64,000 nucleotides of DNA from Burkholderia cenocepacia (GTDB taxonomy: Bacteria; Pseudomonadota; Gammaproteobacteria; Burkholderiales; Burkholderiaceae): the NCBI RefSeq assembly GCF_900446215.1, contig NZ_UAQZ01000001.1:1302001-1366000 (forward strand), given 5' to 3'. The position numbers were made by a program, and so were the translations under genes. Position 1 is the first letter of the stretch. Every line of letters begins with the position of its first letter. The notes beneath the pieces are model-generated. The model was not told the origin of the DNA. It ran no database searches and worked only from the letters and a program-made list of their open reading frames with translations. Of the stretch, positions 28,063 through 37,799 are shown piece by piece.

Positions 28063-28985
28063 CGACCGCCGTCACCTACGTGAGCCACGTCGATCGCTGG
28101 GAGGCGCGCGCGACCGTGCGATCGCGCCCGCGGCGGATCGTCGAGGACGACGAACTGCGCTATTACCCGCTCGAACGCCAGCCGCTGTGCGCGCACCCGG
28201 CGATCGTCGACGCGGGCGATGCGGTGCGCGATTTCGTCCTGCTGCAGAGCTTCTACAAGTACATCCAGGACGTGATCATCTTCGAGACGGAGATCGTCAA
28301 CGCCACCGCGTTGCGGATCGCGCGCGGCCGCTTCGCGCACCCGTTTCCGTTTGCATGCCGGCAGGATGCGATGACCGTCGTGATCGACGAGGACTACCAC
28401 GCGTACGTCGCGATGGACTACCTGCGGCAGGTCGAGGAGGCCACCGGCATCGCGCCGCTGCCGCCGAACAGCGAGATCGAGCTGTCGCGGGCGATTCCGC
28501 GCGCGGTCGAGCGGGTCGGCGCGCAGTATCGCGACGGCATGGAGCTGCTGTGCGTCGCGATCTCGGAGAACACCGTCACGGCGGAAGTCGCGGCGTTCTC
28601 GCGCGACGCGACGCTCAAGCGCTCGGTGAAGGGCGTGATGGCCGATCACCTCGCGGACGAAGGCCGTCACTCGGCGTTCTGGATCAATCTCGTGAAGCTG
28701 TACTGGTCGGAGATCGACGAACCCGCGCGGCTCGCGCTCGGCGAAGGGCTGCCGTGCTTCCTGCGCGAATACCTGAGTGCCGACCTGCAACTGCAGTTCG
28801 ATCGCCGCCTGATCGATGCGCTCGACCTGCCGGCCGCCGAGCGCGCGCGGATCGCCGACGACATGGTCGGCGCGTATCCGATCACGAGCCAGCATCCGAT
28901 GATCGTCAACATCCGGCAGTTCTTCCGGATGAGCGGCCTGCTCGATCACGCGCCGACCCGCGCGGCCTTGTCCGACTACCTGTGA
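28059..28985 (+). CDS. hamC: HamC, AurF-type diiron N-oxygenase
   Basis: The 308-aa ferritin-like enzyme shows two ExxH diiron motifs, E111/H114 (DEDYH) and E201/H204 (DEGRH). Additional glutamates lie at about 76-78 and 170 (ISENTVTAEV), the ligand set of p-aminobenzoate N-oxygenases. It should hydroxylate the amino group of the valine unit, probably while tethered to HamD. The ATG overlaps the hamB stop. Nine bases separate it from hamD. Confidence 0.9.
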
Positions 28986-28994
28986 GTCACGTCG

Positions 28995-31900
28995 ATGAAA
29001 GCGATCATCATTGCGATCGGCGGGCAGACCCGTCTCGCCGCACGGCTGGCGTCTGAACTCGAGGCGACCGGTCATACCGTCTGTATCGCCGACGGACGCG
29101 ACGGCCCGCTGCGCGACGCGGCCGACGCGCTGCTGTTGCCGGCGCCGGCGCCCGAACCGTTGCGCAACGCGGCCGAGTGGTCGATCGTCTGCGGCGCGCC
29201 GGACCCCGCCGTGCACTGCGCGCACGCACGGCCGCTGCATTGCGAGATCGTCGCCGATGCGTTTCCGCCGCGCGAGGTACGCGTCGCGTGGCTGACCGAC
29301 GCGGCGCCGGGCGACACGCGCGTGCTGGCCGACGCGACGCTCGCGTTCGGCGCGGCGCTCAACGGCGCCGATCTCGCGGACGAGATCGCCGCGTGCGCGG
29401 TCGATCTGATGCACGAAGTCGCGAGCGGGATCGCCCGCGAGCTGAGCGACCCGAACGACGCGCCGCGCGCGACGCCGCCCGGGCCGGCCGACATCGTGCT
29501 CGATCTCGAACGGTTGGCCGGCTGGCACGCGTCGAACGACACGGCGGCCGAATGGCCATGCGAGCCGTCGCTGCCGGAACTCGTGTCGCGTGCGGCGGCC
29601 GCCGCGCCGGACGCCTGCGCGCTCGTCGCGGCCGATGGCCAGCTGACCTATCGCGAACTGGTCACGCGCGCCCGCCAGGTTGCCGCGCGCATTGCCGCGC
29701 GGCCCGCCGCGCCGCGCGTGGTCGCGGTGCGGCTCGACAAGGGCGTCGCGCTGTATCCGGCGCTCGTCGGTGTGCTGGGCGCCGGCGCGACCTGCGTGCC
29801 GCTCGATCCCGCGTTTCCGCCCGAACGGGCCCGTACGATCCTGCGTGAATCGGGGGCGCAGGCGCTCGTCGTCGACGGTGCGGTCGAGCCGGCGCTGCTC
29901 GACGGATTCGACCTCGACGTGATCGACTGTGGCGCGCACGAGCAAGTGGACGCGGACGCCTCGCCCGATGCGCTGTCCGGCCAGTGGCCGCTCGAACGCG
30001 ATGCGGATCGCGCTGCGCGCTGCGCGGTCGCGATCTACACGTCGGGGTCGACCGGCGTGCCGAAGGGCGTGATGCTGTCGCACCGGAACATCGTGCAGTT
30101 CTGCCACTGGTATCGCGCGCACGTGTCGCTCGATGCGTCGTCGCGCGTGCTGCAGTTCTCGACGGTCGCGTTCGATGCGTCGCTGCTCGACATGTTCCCG
30201 ACCTGGCTCGCCGGCGCGACGCTGGTCGCGCCGAGCGAGGCGCAGCGCCGCGAACTCGACGCGCTCGCGGCGCTCGTCGCCGACGCGCGCATCACGCACG
30301 GGTTCCTGCCGCCCGCGCTGCTCGCGGCGCTGCCGGATTGCGACTGGCCCGCGCTCGCGCATCTCGTCACCGGCGGCGACGTGTGCGACCCCGACACGAT
30401 CGCACGCTGGAGCGCGAACCGGCGGCTGCACAACATCTACGGGCCGACCGAATGCACGGTGCTCGCGACGACGGGCGAACTGCGCGCCGGCGACAGCAAC
30501 CGGCGCATCGGCCGGCCGATCGCGAACGCGCGCTGCCATGTGCTCGCGGCCGACGGCCGTCCGGCGCTCACCGGCGAGGAAGGCGAACTGTGCATCGCCG
30601 GCGCGGGCGTCGGGCTCGGCTATCTCGGTCGGCCCGACCTGAGCGCCGAGCGTTTCGTCGCCGATCCGTACGGCACGCCGGGCGCGACGATGTACCGGAC
30701 CGGCGACATCGCGAGCTGGGAGCCGGACGGCACGCTGCGTTACGTGGGCCGCCGCGACGCGCAACTGAAGATTCGCGGTTTTCGCGTCGAGCCGGGCGAG
30801 ATCGAGACGGCCGCGCTGGCCGCGGGGCTGTACCGCCAGTGCGCGGTGGTGCCCGACGAGCGCAAGCGCATCCGGCTGTTCGCCGCGAAGCCGGTCGACG
30901 CGGCGGCGACGCCCGACGCGCTGCGCGCCGTGCTGGCCGCCACGCTGCCCGACTACATGGTGCCGTACGACATCACGGCGCTCGACGTATTGCCCGCGAC
31001 GCCGAACGGCAAGATCGACCGCGCCGCACTCGCGCGCCTGCCGGTGTCGCGTGCGGGGAGCGACACGCGCGACGCACCGCGCGGCGCGCTGGAGCTTCGT
31101 CTCGCCGCGATGTGGGCGACGCTGCTCGAACTCGCGCCGGACGAGATCGGCCGCGACGCGTCGTTCTTCGAACTGGGCGGCCATTCGTTGCTGGTGTCGC
31201 GGCTGATGCTGGCGGTGAAGCGCGAACTGGGCGGCAACGCGGCGCTCGCGCGTTTCATGGAGCGGCCGACGATCGCCGCGCTCGCGGCGCTGCTGACCGA
31301 CGAAACGGGCGAGCGCGGCGCGAACGTGCCGGCGCGCGTGCACGACGATCGCCGGCTGCCCGACGACGTGCGACTGCCGGCCGGCCAGTCGGCGGGCGAC
31401 GGCCCCGGCGCGGTGCTGCTGACCGGTGCGAACGGCTTCCTGGGCAGCTTCATCCTCAGCGAGCTGATCAGCCGCACCAATCAGATCGTCTACTGCGTCG
31501 TGCGCGGCGACGACGATGCGAGCGCGCGCCGGCGGCTCGACGAAGCGGCGTTCGTCAACGGGCTCGGCCATCTGTGCGGGCATCCGCGCGTGCGGGTGCT
31601 GCGCGGCGATCTCGGCGCACCGCGCCTCGGGCTGTCGGATGCGGTGTGGCAGACGCTCGCGGCCGAGGTCGGCGCGATTCATCACAACGGCGCACACGTG
31701 AACCACGTGTACGACTACCCGTATCTGCACGCGGAGAACGTCGGCTCGACGCTCGAACTGCTCCGCCTGTGCTGCAGCGGCCGCCGCAAGGCGCTGCATT
31801 TCGTATCGACGCTATCCGCGGCGAGCGCGACGGGCCCGACGGGCCGCCTGATCGAGGCGGCCCCGTCGGAGGCCGGCCCTGCCTTCGTCAACAACGGCTA

Positions 31901-32561
31901 CAACCTGACGAAGTGGGTGTCCGAGCATCTCGTTGCCGAAGCGGCTGCGCGCGGGATCGACACGACGATCCTGCGGCCCGGCAACATCACGGGCCATTCG
32001 CGCACGGGGCTGTGCCAGCCGGGACGCAACCGGATCCTGCTGCTGCTCAAGGGTGCGGTGCAGCTCGGCTGCGCGCCGCTCGCGAGCGAGGGCGGGCTGT
32101 TCGACCTGAGCCCGGTCGACTACCTGGCGCGGGCGATCGTCGCGTGCACGCTCGACGGTGCGCGCACCGAGCGCGTGTTCCATCTGCACAACCCGCGTCC
32201 GCTCGACTGGGCCGGCTACCTGCGCGCACTCGCGCGGCGCGGCTATCCGCTGCGATTCGAGGCGCCCGAGGTCTGGCGCGAGCGGCTGTTGTCGATCGAC
32301 GAATCGAATGCGCTGTTCGACGTCGTCGCGTTCTATCTCGACGACCGGCAGGACGATATCGGCGACATGGCCGTGATCGATCACGCGCGCACCGAGGCGA
32401 CGCTGCGCCGGCTCGGCGTCACGTATCCGGACAAGGACGACGCGCTGCTCGATGCGCATTTCGGCTATCTCGCCGAATGCGGCTTCATGCCGCCGCCGCC
32501 CGAGCCGGCGCCGCGCGCGAACGACGCCCGCCGCGACGCCGAGCCCGAACCCGCGTGGTGA
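28995..32561 (+). CDS. hamD: HamD, NRPS with adenylation, carrier and reductase domains
   Basis: The 1,188-aa enzyme reads as follows. Residues 1 to about 180 form an extra Rossmann-like domain (MKAIIIAIGGQTRLAARLAS) resembling formyltransferase N-termini but without their catalytic signature. About 190-690 is the adenylation domain, with YTSGSTGVPKG near 347, NIYGPTECTV, YRTGDIASW and NGKID. About 695-770 is a carrier domain with the pantetheine serine in ELGGHSLLVS near 727. About 805-1180 is a thioester reductase with the NADPH loop LLTGANGFLGS and YNLTK near 968. Valine activation and reductive release fit the valine skeleton of valdiazen and fragin. Substrate choice is inferred from the cluster identity, not read from a specificity code. 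Confidence 0.92.
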   Translation: MKAIIIAIGGQTRLAARLASELEATGHTVCIADGRDGPLRDAADALLLPAPAPEPLRNAAEWSIVCGAPDPAVHCAHARPLHCEIVADAFPPREVRVAWLTDAAPGDTRVLADATLAFGAALNGADLADEIAACAVDLMHEVASGIARELSDPNDAPRATPPGPADIVLDLERLAGWHASNDTAAEWPCEPSLPELVSRAAAAAPDACALVAADGQLTYRELVTRARQVAARIAARPAAPRVVAVRLDKGVALYPALVGVLGAGATCVPLDPAFPPERARTILRESGAQALVVDGAVEPALLDGFDLDVIDCGAHEQVDADASPDALSGQWPLERDADRAARCAVAIYTSGSTGVPKGVMLSHRNIVQFCHWYRAHVSLDASSRVLQFSTVAFDASLLDMFPTWLAGATLVAPSEAQRRELDALAALVADARITHGFLPPALLAALPDCDWPALAHLVTGGDVCDPDTIARWSANRRLHNIYGPTECTVLATTGELRAGDSNRRIGRPIANARCHVLAADGRPALTGEEGELCIAGAGVGLGYLGRPDLSAERFVADPYGTPGATMYRTGDIASWEPDGTLRYVGRRDAQLKIRGFRVEPGEIETAALAAGLYRQCAVVPDERKRIRLFAAKPVDAAATPDALRAVLAATLPDYMVPYDITALDVLPATPNGKIDRAALARLPVSRAGSDTRDAPRGALELRLAAMWATLLELAPDEIGRDASFFELGGHSLLVSRLMLAVKRELGGNAALARFMERPTIAALAALLTDETGERGANVPARVHDDRRLPDDVRLPAGQSAGDGPGAVLLTGANGFLGSFILSELISRTNQIVYCVVRGDDDASARRRLDEAAFVNGLGHLCGHPRVRVLRGDLGAPRLGLSDAVWQTLAAEVGAIHHNGAHVNHVYDYPYLHAENVGSTLELLRLCCSGRRKALHFVSTLSAASATGPTGRLIEAAPSEAGPAFVNNGYNLTKWVSEHLVAEAAARGIDTTILRPGNITGHSRTGLCQPGRNRILLLLKGAVQLGCAPLASEGGLFDLSPVDYLARAIVACTLDGARTERVFHLHNPRPLDWAGYLRALARRGYPLRFEAPEVWRERLLSIDESNALFDVVAFYLDDRQDDIGDMAVIDHARTEATLRRLGVTYPDKDDALLDAHFGYLAECGFMPPPPEPAPRANDARRDAEPEPAW

Positions 32562-32616
32562 AGACGTACCCCGTTTGATCAATCGCTGTCATCGCATCAT
32601 TCATCAAGGAGGCATC

Positions 32617-33105
32617 ATGCTGCAACGTACTGCAACGCAACCCCGTCCGTCCACGCTCGTCTACGCGCCGCAAACGCCGATCCTGTCCGGCTCGGCCGAT
32701 CTCGACGTGCCGGCGCGCGACGCGTGGCGCGTGGTCGGCGACTTCGCCGGCTTCTCGCGCTTCATCACGGGGCTCGACCATACCGACATGATCGGCGAAG
32801 GCGTGCGCTCGTTGCGCATCAAGCATTTCGCGGACGGCAACGTCGTCGTCGAACAGCTCAACAGCCACGACGACGAAGCGATGGTGATGACGTGGAGCCT
32901 GATCCATACGTCGTTCGACATCGGCAATCTGTGGGCGCTGATGCGCGTCGAACCGCGCGGCGACCACGCCTGCACGGTGACGTGGGACATCGCCGGCGAA
33001 CCGTCGCACGGCGGCGCCGCACGCCAGCCGGAATTCGACGCGTTCGTCACCGGCTTCCTCGACATGGCGATGACGAACCTGCGCGCGCTGTTCAAGCCGC
33101 AGTAA
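32617..33105 (+). CDS. hamE: HamE, START/polyketide-cyclase-like protein
   Basis: The 162-aa single-domain SRPBCC (START-like) protein has the typical opening strand and helix (SADLDVPARDAWRVVGDFAGFSRFITGL) and a C-terminal long helix (FVTGFLDMAMTNLRALF). AAGGAGGCATC gives a strong start at 32617. Family members bind hydrophobic small molecules in a deep cavity. Here it is the last gene of the hamABCDE operon and precedes a strong terminator. Its step in the pathway is unknown to me. Confidence 0.85.
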   Translation: MLQRTATQPRPSTLVYAPQTPILSGSADLDVPARDAWRVVGDFAGFSRFITGLDHTDMIGEGVRSLRIKHFADGNVVVEQLNSHDDEAMVMTWSLIHTSFDIGNLWALMRVEPRGDHACTVTWDIAGEPSHGGAARQPEFDAFVTGFLDMAMTNLRALFKPQ

Positions 33106-33118
33106 CCGTGCATCGCCC

Positions 33119-33151
33119 GCCGGCGCCGTGCCGCTATGCGGCGGCGCCGGC
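33119..33151 (+). repeat. GC-rich inverted repeat after hamE
   Basis: GCCGGCGCCG pairs with CGGCGCCGGC (10 bp) across a 13-base loop directly before the hamE terminator. It may assist termination or protect the transcript end. It overlaps the last codons of the opposing LysR gene. Confidence 0.5.
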
Positions 33152-34120
33152 CCACGCGCCGGCCTTGCCCGGCGCGTGGCTTTTTCTTCCGGCCGGTGAT
33201 GCGCATGCGTCGTCGTGCACCTGGGCGAACGCGTCGCGCAGCGCGGCCTTCATGAAGTCGACCCATGCACGCGTTTTCGCATCGAGATGCTGGCGCGACG
33301 CGTACACCAGAAACACGCCGATTTCTTCTGCCTGGTAGTCGGACAGCACGCGCACCAGCGCGCCCGAACGCAGGTCCGCCGCGGCGACGAAGTCCGGCAG
33401 CAAGCCGATCCCCGCGCCTTCGCGCACGGCGATCGCGAGCGACGCGGCGACGTCGGCCGTCATCGACGGATCGACGTCCACGGTCTGCGCTTCCGCACCG
33501 TTCCACAGCGTCCAGATGCGCTCGTGATACGCGGGCGCGACCAGTTGCACGCAGCGATGGTGAACCAGCGCGCCCGGCGAATCGGGCATGCCGTGCGCAT
33601 CGAGATACGCGGGCGACGCGCACAGCACGCTGCGGATCCGGCCGACGTCGATCGCGACCTGCTCGGAACTCGGCAGGCTCGGCATCGCGATCACCGCGAC
33701 GTCGTAGCTGTCGCGCACCAGTTTCGGCAGGTGCGGCGCGAGCGTCAGGTCGACGCTGACGTCCGGGTAACGCGCCTGGAATTGCCCGATCAGCGGAATC
33801 ACGAAATGGTTCGCGATGCTGGCGCTGCAATGCGCGCGCAGTCGGCCGTGCGGATGCACGCGCGCGTCGCGCGCCTCGCGCTCGCTCGCATCGACGGCGA
33901 GCGTGATGTCGCGGGCGCGCGCCAGATAGCGCTCGCCCGCTTCGGTCAGGCACATCGAACGCGTCGTGCGGTTCAGCAACCGGATGCCGAGACGATGCTC
34001 GAGCGACGCGACCAGCCGGCTGACGTGCGCGGTCGTGATGCCGAGCCGTTTGCCGGTCTCGGTGAAGGTGCCCGCGTCCGCGAGCGTGACGAACGCCTGC
34101 ATGCTTTGAATCAGATCCAT
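33134..34120 (-). CDS. LysR-family transcriptional regulator
   Basis: The 328-aa protein has an N-terminal winged helix (MQAFVTLADAGTFTETGKRLGITTAHVSRLVASLEHRLGIRLLNRTTRSMCLT) and a LysR substrate-binding domain. It is slightly longer than usual. The last 20-odd residues (SHAPGKAGAWAGAAA) are encoded by the DNA of the opposing ham terminator and look like read-through tail rather than fold. It is convergent with the ham operon and has an AraC gene behind it. The target is unknown. By position it could act on the efflux operon or on distant genes. Confidence 0.9.
   Translation of the reverse strand: MDLIQSMQAFVTLADAGTFTETGKRLGITTAHVSRLVASLEHRLGIRLLNRTTRSMCLTEAGERYLARARDITLAVDASEREARDARVHPHGRLRAHCSASIANHFVIPLIGQFQARYPDVSVDLTLAPHLPKLVRDSYDVAVIAMPSLPSSEQVAIDVGRIRSVLCASPAYLDAHGMPDSPGALVHHRCVQLVAPAYHERIWTLWNGAEAQTVDVDPSMTADVAASLAIAVREGAGIGLLPDFVAAADLRSGALVRVLSDYQAEEIGVFLVYASRQHLDAKTRAWVDFMKAALRDAFAQVHDDACASPAGRKSHAPGKAGAWAGAAA
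33152..33185 (+). terminator. Strong Rho-independent terminator of the hamABCDE operon
   Basis: CCACGCGCCGG pairs perfectly with CCGGCGCGTGG over a 6-base loop. C and five T residues follow. It lies inside the 3' coding end of the convergent LysR gene. Confidence 0.9.
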
Positions 34121-34237
34121 CGGGATAACGAAACCTTCGGCTGGCCGTATGGCAATGCCGCTACTGTAGCGACGGCCGTGGCACGCCGCGCGCGCGCATC
34201 AGCGATCGATCGTCGCAAAACGGACAATCGACGCGGA

Positions 34238-35011
34238 TCAGCGCCGCCGGAAGTATTCGCTCGGCGCGACGCCGAGCGCCTTGCGGAACATCGCAGCGAA
34301 CGCGCTGGGGCTGTCGTAGCCGTGTTCGAGCGCGAGTTCGAGGATCGGCGTGCCGGCGGCGAGGCGCGGCAGGCTCAGCAGCAGCCGCGCGTGGCGGCAC
34401 CATGCGCCGTGCGTCATGCCCGTTTCGCGCTTGAACGCACGGGCGAGCGTGCGCTCGTTCATGTGCGCGTCGCGCGCCCACGCCTGCAGCGTGACGGCCG
34501 ACGACGGGTCGTTGATGAGCCGCGTGCACAGCGCGACGAGCGCGGGATGGCGCGGCATCGGCACGTGCAGCGACAGCGACGGCGCGATCTCGATCTCGTC
34601 AAGGATCAGCGCGAGCACGCGGCCCGGGCGGTGCGACAGGTCGTAGTCGGCGGGCAGGTCGCAGGCCGTCACGATCAGTTCGCGCAGCAGCGTGCCGACC
34701 TCGATCACGCGGCATTCGGTCGGCAGGCTCGGCCGCACTTCCGGGCCGACGAACACGGTGCGCATCTGCACGTCGCCGGCCGAGCGGATCTCGTGCTGCG
34801 TGCCGCCCGGCACCCACACCGCGCGGCCCGTCGGCACAACCCAGCTGCCCGCGTCCGCGTGCACGATCATCACGCCGGAAATCGCGTGGATCAGCTGGCC
34901 CTGGCGGTGCGAATGCGGCGGGTACGCCATGCCCGCCGGCGAGTCGGAGGCGACGACGGCGATCTGCTTGTCGCGCGCCTGGCGCTCGAGTGCGATGAAG
35001 AAATTTTCCAA
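34238..35011 (-). CDS. AraC-family regulator of the efflux operon
   Basis: The 257-aa protein has an N-terminal cupin sensor (AYPPHSHRQGQLIHAISGVMIVHADAGSWVVPTGRAVWVPGG) and C-terminal paired helix-turn-helix motifs (LQAWARDAHMNERTLARAFKRETGMTHGAWCRHARLLLSL and ILELALEHGYDSPSAFAAMFRKALGVAPSEYF). It faces the three-gene efflux operon across 110 bp, so control of that operon in response to an exported compound is likely. Confidence 0.9.
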   Translation of the reverse strand: MENFFIALERQARDKQIAVVASDSPAGMAYPPHSHRQGQLIHAISGVMIVHADAGSWVVPTGRAVWVPGGTQHEIRSAGDVQMRTVFVGPEVRPSLPTECRVIEVGTLLRELIVTACDLPADYDLSHRPGRVLALILDEIEIAPSLSLHVPMPRHPALVALCTRLINDPSSAVTLQAWARDAHMNERTLARAFKRETGMTHGAWCRHARLLLSLPRLAAGTPILELALEHGYDSPSAFAAMFRKALGVAPSEYFRRR

Positions 35012-35121
35012 TTGATCTGAATTGTCCTTTTCTCGACGACGAATGCGCTTTACGCGCGAGATCGACCGCTCAGGTCGAAATTACCATAAGCCCATCGTTT
35101 GTTCGACCTCCTTGCCACCCG

Positions 35122-36615
35122 ATGCGCGTTCCGTCCATTCCGTCCGCTCCGCCCGTTTCTCCCGCCGTCGAGACACGCTTGCCGCACGTGCGGCGCGCCA
35201 CCTGTGCGGCCGTGCTGCTGGCGTCGGCCGCGCTGGCCGCGTGTTCGGTCGGCGAGCCGTATCGGCCGCCGGTGTCCGACGCGACGCGCACCGGGCCGTT
35301 CGACGCGGTGGCCGACGTGCCGGCCGCGGCCGCCGGCGAACCGCCGCAACGCTGGTGGCGCCTGTACGACGATCCAGTGCTCGACGGCCTCGTGCGCGAT
35401 GCGCTCGCGCAGAACCGCGATCTCGCGGCGGCCGTCGCGCGGGTCGAGCGTGCGCGCGCCGTGTTCGACGAGGCCGGCGCCGCGCGGCTGCCCGATACGA
35501 CGGCCGGGTTCGGCGTCGATTACGGCAAGCACGCGCCCGACCAGATCGTCGCGGCGGCCAAGGGCACCGAAGCGCGTACGCGCTGGGGTTTCGCGCCGTC
35601 GTTCTCGTTGTCGTGGGAAGTCGATCTGTGGGGCCGCGTGCGTCATCTGGTCGACGCCGCGCGGGCCGACGCCGACGCGGTGCAGGCCGCGTCCGATGCG
35701 ATGCGCGTCGTGGTGGCCGCCGAGACGACGGCCGCCTATGCGCAGGTGTGCGCGTACGGCGAGCGGATCGACGTGGCCGAGCAGTCGGTCGGCATCGCCG
35801 ACCGGCTGGCCGCGCTGACGGCGAAACAGCGCGCGCACGGGCTCGTGTCCGACCTCGAAGTGGCGCGCTCGCGCGCGTTCGCCGACGACACGCGCGCCGA
35901 TCTGCCCGCGCTCGTCGGCTCGCGGCGCGCCGCGCTGTACGAACTCGCGGCGCTGACCGGGCGCGCGCCCGGTGCGCTGCCCGACGCCGCCGCGCATTGC
36001 CGCACCGCGCCGGTGCTCGCGCGGCCGTTCCCGGTCGGCGACGGCGCGTCGCTGCTGCGACGCCGCCCCGACCTGCGCGAGAGCGAGCGCCAGCTGGCCG
36101 CCGCGAATGCGCGGATCGGCGTGGCGACGGCCGAGCTGTATCCGTCGATCTCGCTCGGCGGTTCGGTGAACTGGCTGTCGACCGGCGGCGATCCGTCGAC
36201 GCTCGGCGACAAGTACGCGATCGCCTGGGGCGTCGGCCCGCTGATCACGTGGCGCTTTCCGAACATGGCGGCGAGCCGCGCGCGGCTCGCGCAGGCCCGC
36301 GCCGACGACACGCTCGCCCGCGCGCAATTCGATGCGCAGGTGCTGCGCGCGCTGAAGGAAACCGAGCAGGCGCTGGCCCGCTACGGCGCCGCGTGGCGTC
36401 GCCGCGCCGCGCTCGAAACCGCGCGCGCCGAGCATGCGCGCGCCTATCACCTTGCCGAGCTGAACTACGAAGCCGGCGCACTCGATTTCCTCGGCGTGCT
36501 CGACGCGCAGCGCAGCCTCGTCGCGGTCGATTCGGCGCTGGCCGAGTCGACGCAGCAGGTCTCGCTCGACCAGGTCGCCGTGTTCAAGGCGCTCGGAGGC
36601 GGCTGGCAACCGTAG
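35122..36615 (+). CDS. Outer-membrane efflux lipoprotein (NodT/OprM family)
   Basis: The 497-aa protein has a signal peptide with lipobox LAAC (residues about 37-40). Two repeats of the TolC-type helical barrel follow (WWRLYDDPVLDGLVRDALAQNRDLAAAVARVERARA and LLRRRPDLRESERQLAAANARIGVATAELYPSISL). It forms the outer-membrane channel of a tripartite pump. It is first in an operon with an EmrA-like adaptor 59 bp downstream and an EmrB-like transporter. Confidence 0.92.
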   Translation: MRVPSIPSAPPVSPAVETRLPHVRRATCAAVLLASAALAACSVGEPYRPPVSDATRTGPFDAVADVPAAAAGEPPQRWWRLYDDPVLDGLVRDALAQNRDLAAAVARVERARAVFDEAGAARLPDTTAGFGVDYGKHAPDQIVAAAKGTEARTRWGFAPSFSLSWEVDLWGRVRHLVDAARADADAVQAASDAMRVVVAAETTAAYAQVCAYGERIDVAEQSVGIADRLAALTAKQRAHGLVSDLEVARSRAFADDTRADLPALVGSRRAALYELAALTGRAPGALPDAAAHCRTAPVLARPFPVGDGASLLRRRPDLRESERQLAAANARIGVATAELYPSISLGGSVNWLSTGGDPSTLGDKYAIAWGVGPLITWRFPNMAASRARLAQARADDTLARAQFDAQVLRALKETEQALARYGAAWRRRAALETARAEHARAYHLAELNYEAGALDFLGVLDAQRSLVAVDSALAESTQQVSLDQVAVFKALGGGWQP

Positions 36616-36674
36616 CCGGCCGCGTTCGCCGCGTCCCTGTCCGTTCTCTTGCACGCCTACACATCATTCCGATC

Positions 36675-37799
36675 ATGAGCACGACTGCCGTACCCGAAAA
36701 AGCCAAATCCGCCCGGTTCTCCCGGCGCCAACTGATCGCCGCGGGCGTCGTGCTCGCCGTCATCGCGCTTGCCGTGTTCGGCTGGCACTGGTGGACCGTC
36801 GGCCGTTTCATCGAAGGCACCGACGACGCATACGTGCGCGCCGACGTCGTGACCGTGAGCTCGCGTGTATCGGGTTACGTCGCGCAGGTCGCGGTCGACG
36901 ACAACCAGCCGGTGAAGCGCGGCGACGTGCTCGTACGGCTCGACGATCGCGACTATCGCGCGAAAGTCGACGATGCGCAGGCCGCCGTGGCAGCGGCCGA
37001 GGCGACGCTGCAAGCTGAGCAGGCGGCGGCTTCGACGCTCGACGCGCAGATCGGCCAGCAGCGCAGCCAGATCGCGCAGGCTGACGCCGACGCGGCCGCC
37101 GCGCGCGCCGAAGCCGCGCGGCGCGACGCCGATGCGACGCGCTACAAGCAACTGCTGGCCGAATCCGCCGCGAGCGGACAGCGCTGGGAGCAGGCCCACG
37201 CGGACGCGCTGAAGGCGCGCGCCGAGCTGGCCCGCGCCGGCGCCGCCGTGCGCGTGCAGACCGACCAGCAGACCGTGCTGCAGCGCCGCCGCGAACAGAG
37301 TACGGCCGCGATCGCGCAGGCGCGCGCCCGGCTTGCGGCGGCCCAGGCGAAGCTCGCGCTTGCGCAGCTCGATCTTGACCACACGGTGATCCGCGCGACG
37401 CGCGACGGCAGCATCGGCCAGCGCGCGGTGCGGGCGGGCCAGTACGTCGAAGTCGGGATGCCGCTACTCGCGGTGGTGCCGCTGAGCGACGTGTACGTGG
37501 TCGCGAACTTCAAGGAAACGCAGTTGGGCGCGATGCACGACGGCCAACCCGTCGAGATCGACGTCGACACCTATTCGGGCCACACGCTGCACGGCCGCGT
37601 GATCGGCCTCGCGCCGGGTTCCGGCGCGCAGTTCGCGCTGCTGCCGCCTGACAACGCGACCGGCAACTTCACGAAGATCGTGCAGCGCATCCCGGTGAAG
37701 ATCCGCGTCGATGCGCCGCCGGCCGGCGTCGTGCTGCGGCCTGGGATGTCGGTGATCGCGCGCGTCGACACGCGCGGCACGCAGGAGGCCGGCACGTGA
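36675..37799 (+). CDS. EmrA/HlyD-type membrane fusion protein
   Basis: The 374-aa periplasmic adaptor has one N-terminal membrane helix (residues about 20-42) and a lipoyl half-motif (GTDDAYVRADVVTVSSRVSGYVAQVAVDDNQPVKRGDVLVRLD). A long alanine-rich coiled coil spans about 95-215. A second lipoyl half (IRATRDGSIGQRAVRAGQYVEVGMPLLAVVPL) and a beta-barrel domain follow. It links the inner-membrane transporter to the outer-membrane channel. The stop overlaps the next gene's GTG start (GTGA). Confidence 0.93.
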   Translation: MSTTAVPEKAKSARFSRRQLIAAGVVLAVIALAVFGWHWWTVGRFIEGTDDAYVRADVVTVSSRVSGYVAQVAVDDNQPVKRGDVLVRLDDRDYRAKVDDAQAAVAAAEATLQAEQAAASTLDAQIGQQRSQIAQADADAAAARAEAARRDADATRYKQLLAESAASGQRWEQAHADALKARAELARAGAAVRVQTDQQTVLQRRREQSTAAIAQARARLAAAQAKLALAQLDLDHTVIRATRDGSIGQRAVRAGQYVEVGMPLLAVVPLSDVYVVANFKETQLGAMHDGQPVEIDVDTYSGHTLHGRVIGLAPGSGAQFALLPPDNATGNFTKIVQRIPVKIRVDAPPAGVVLRPGMSVIARVDTRGTQEAGT

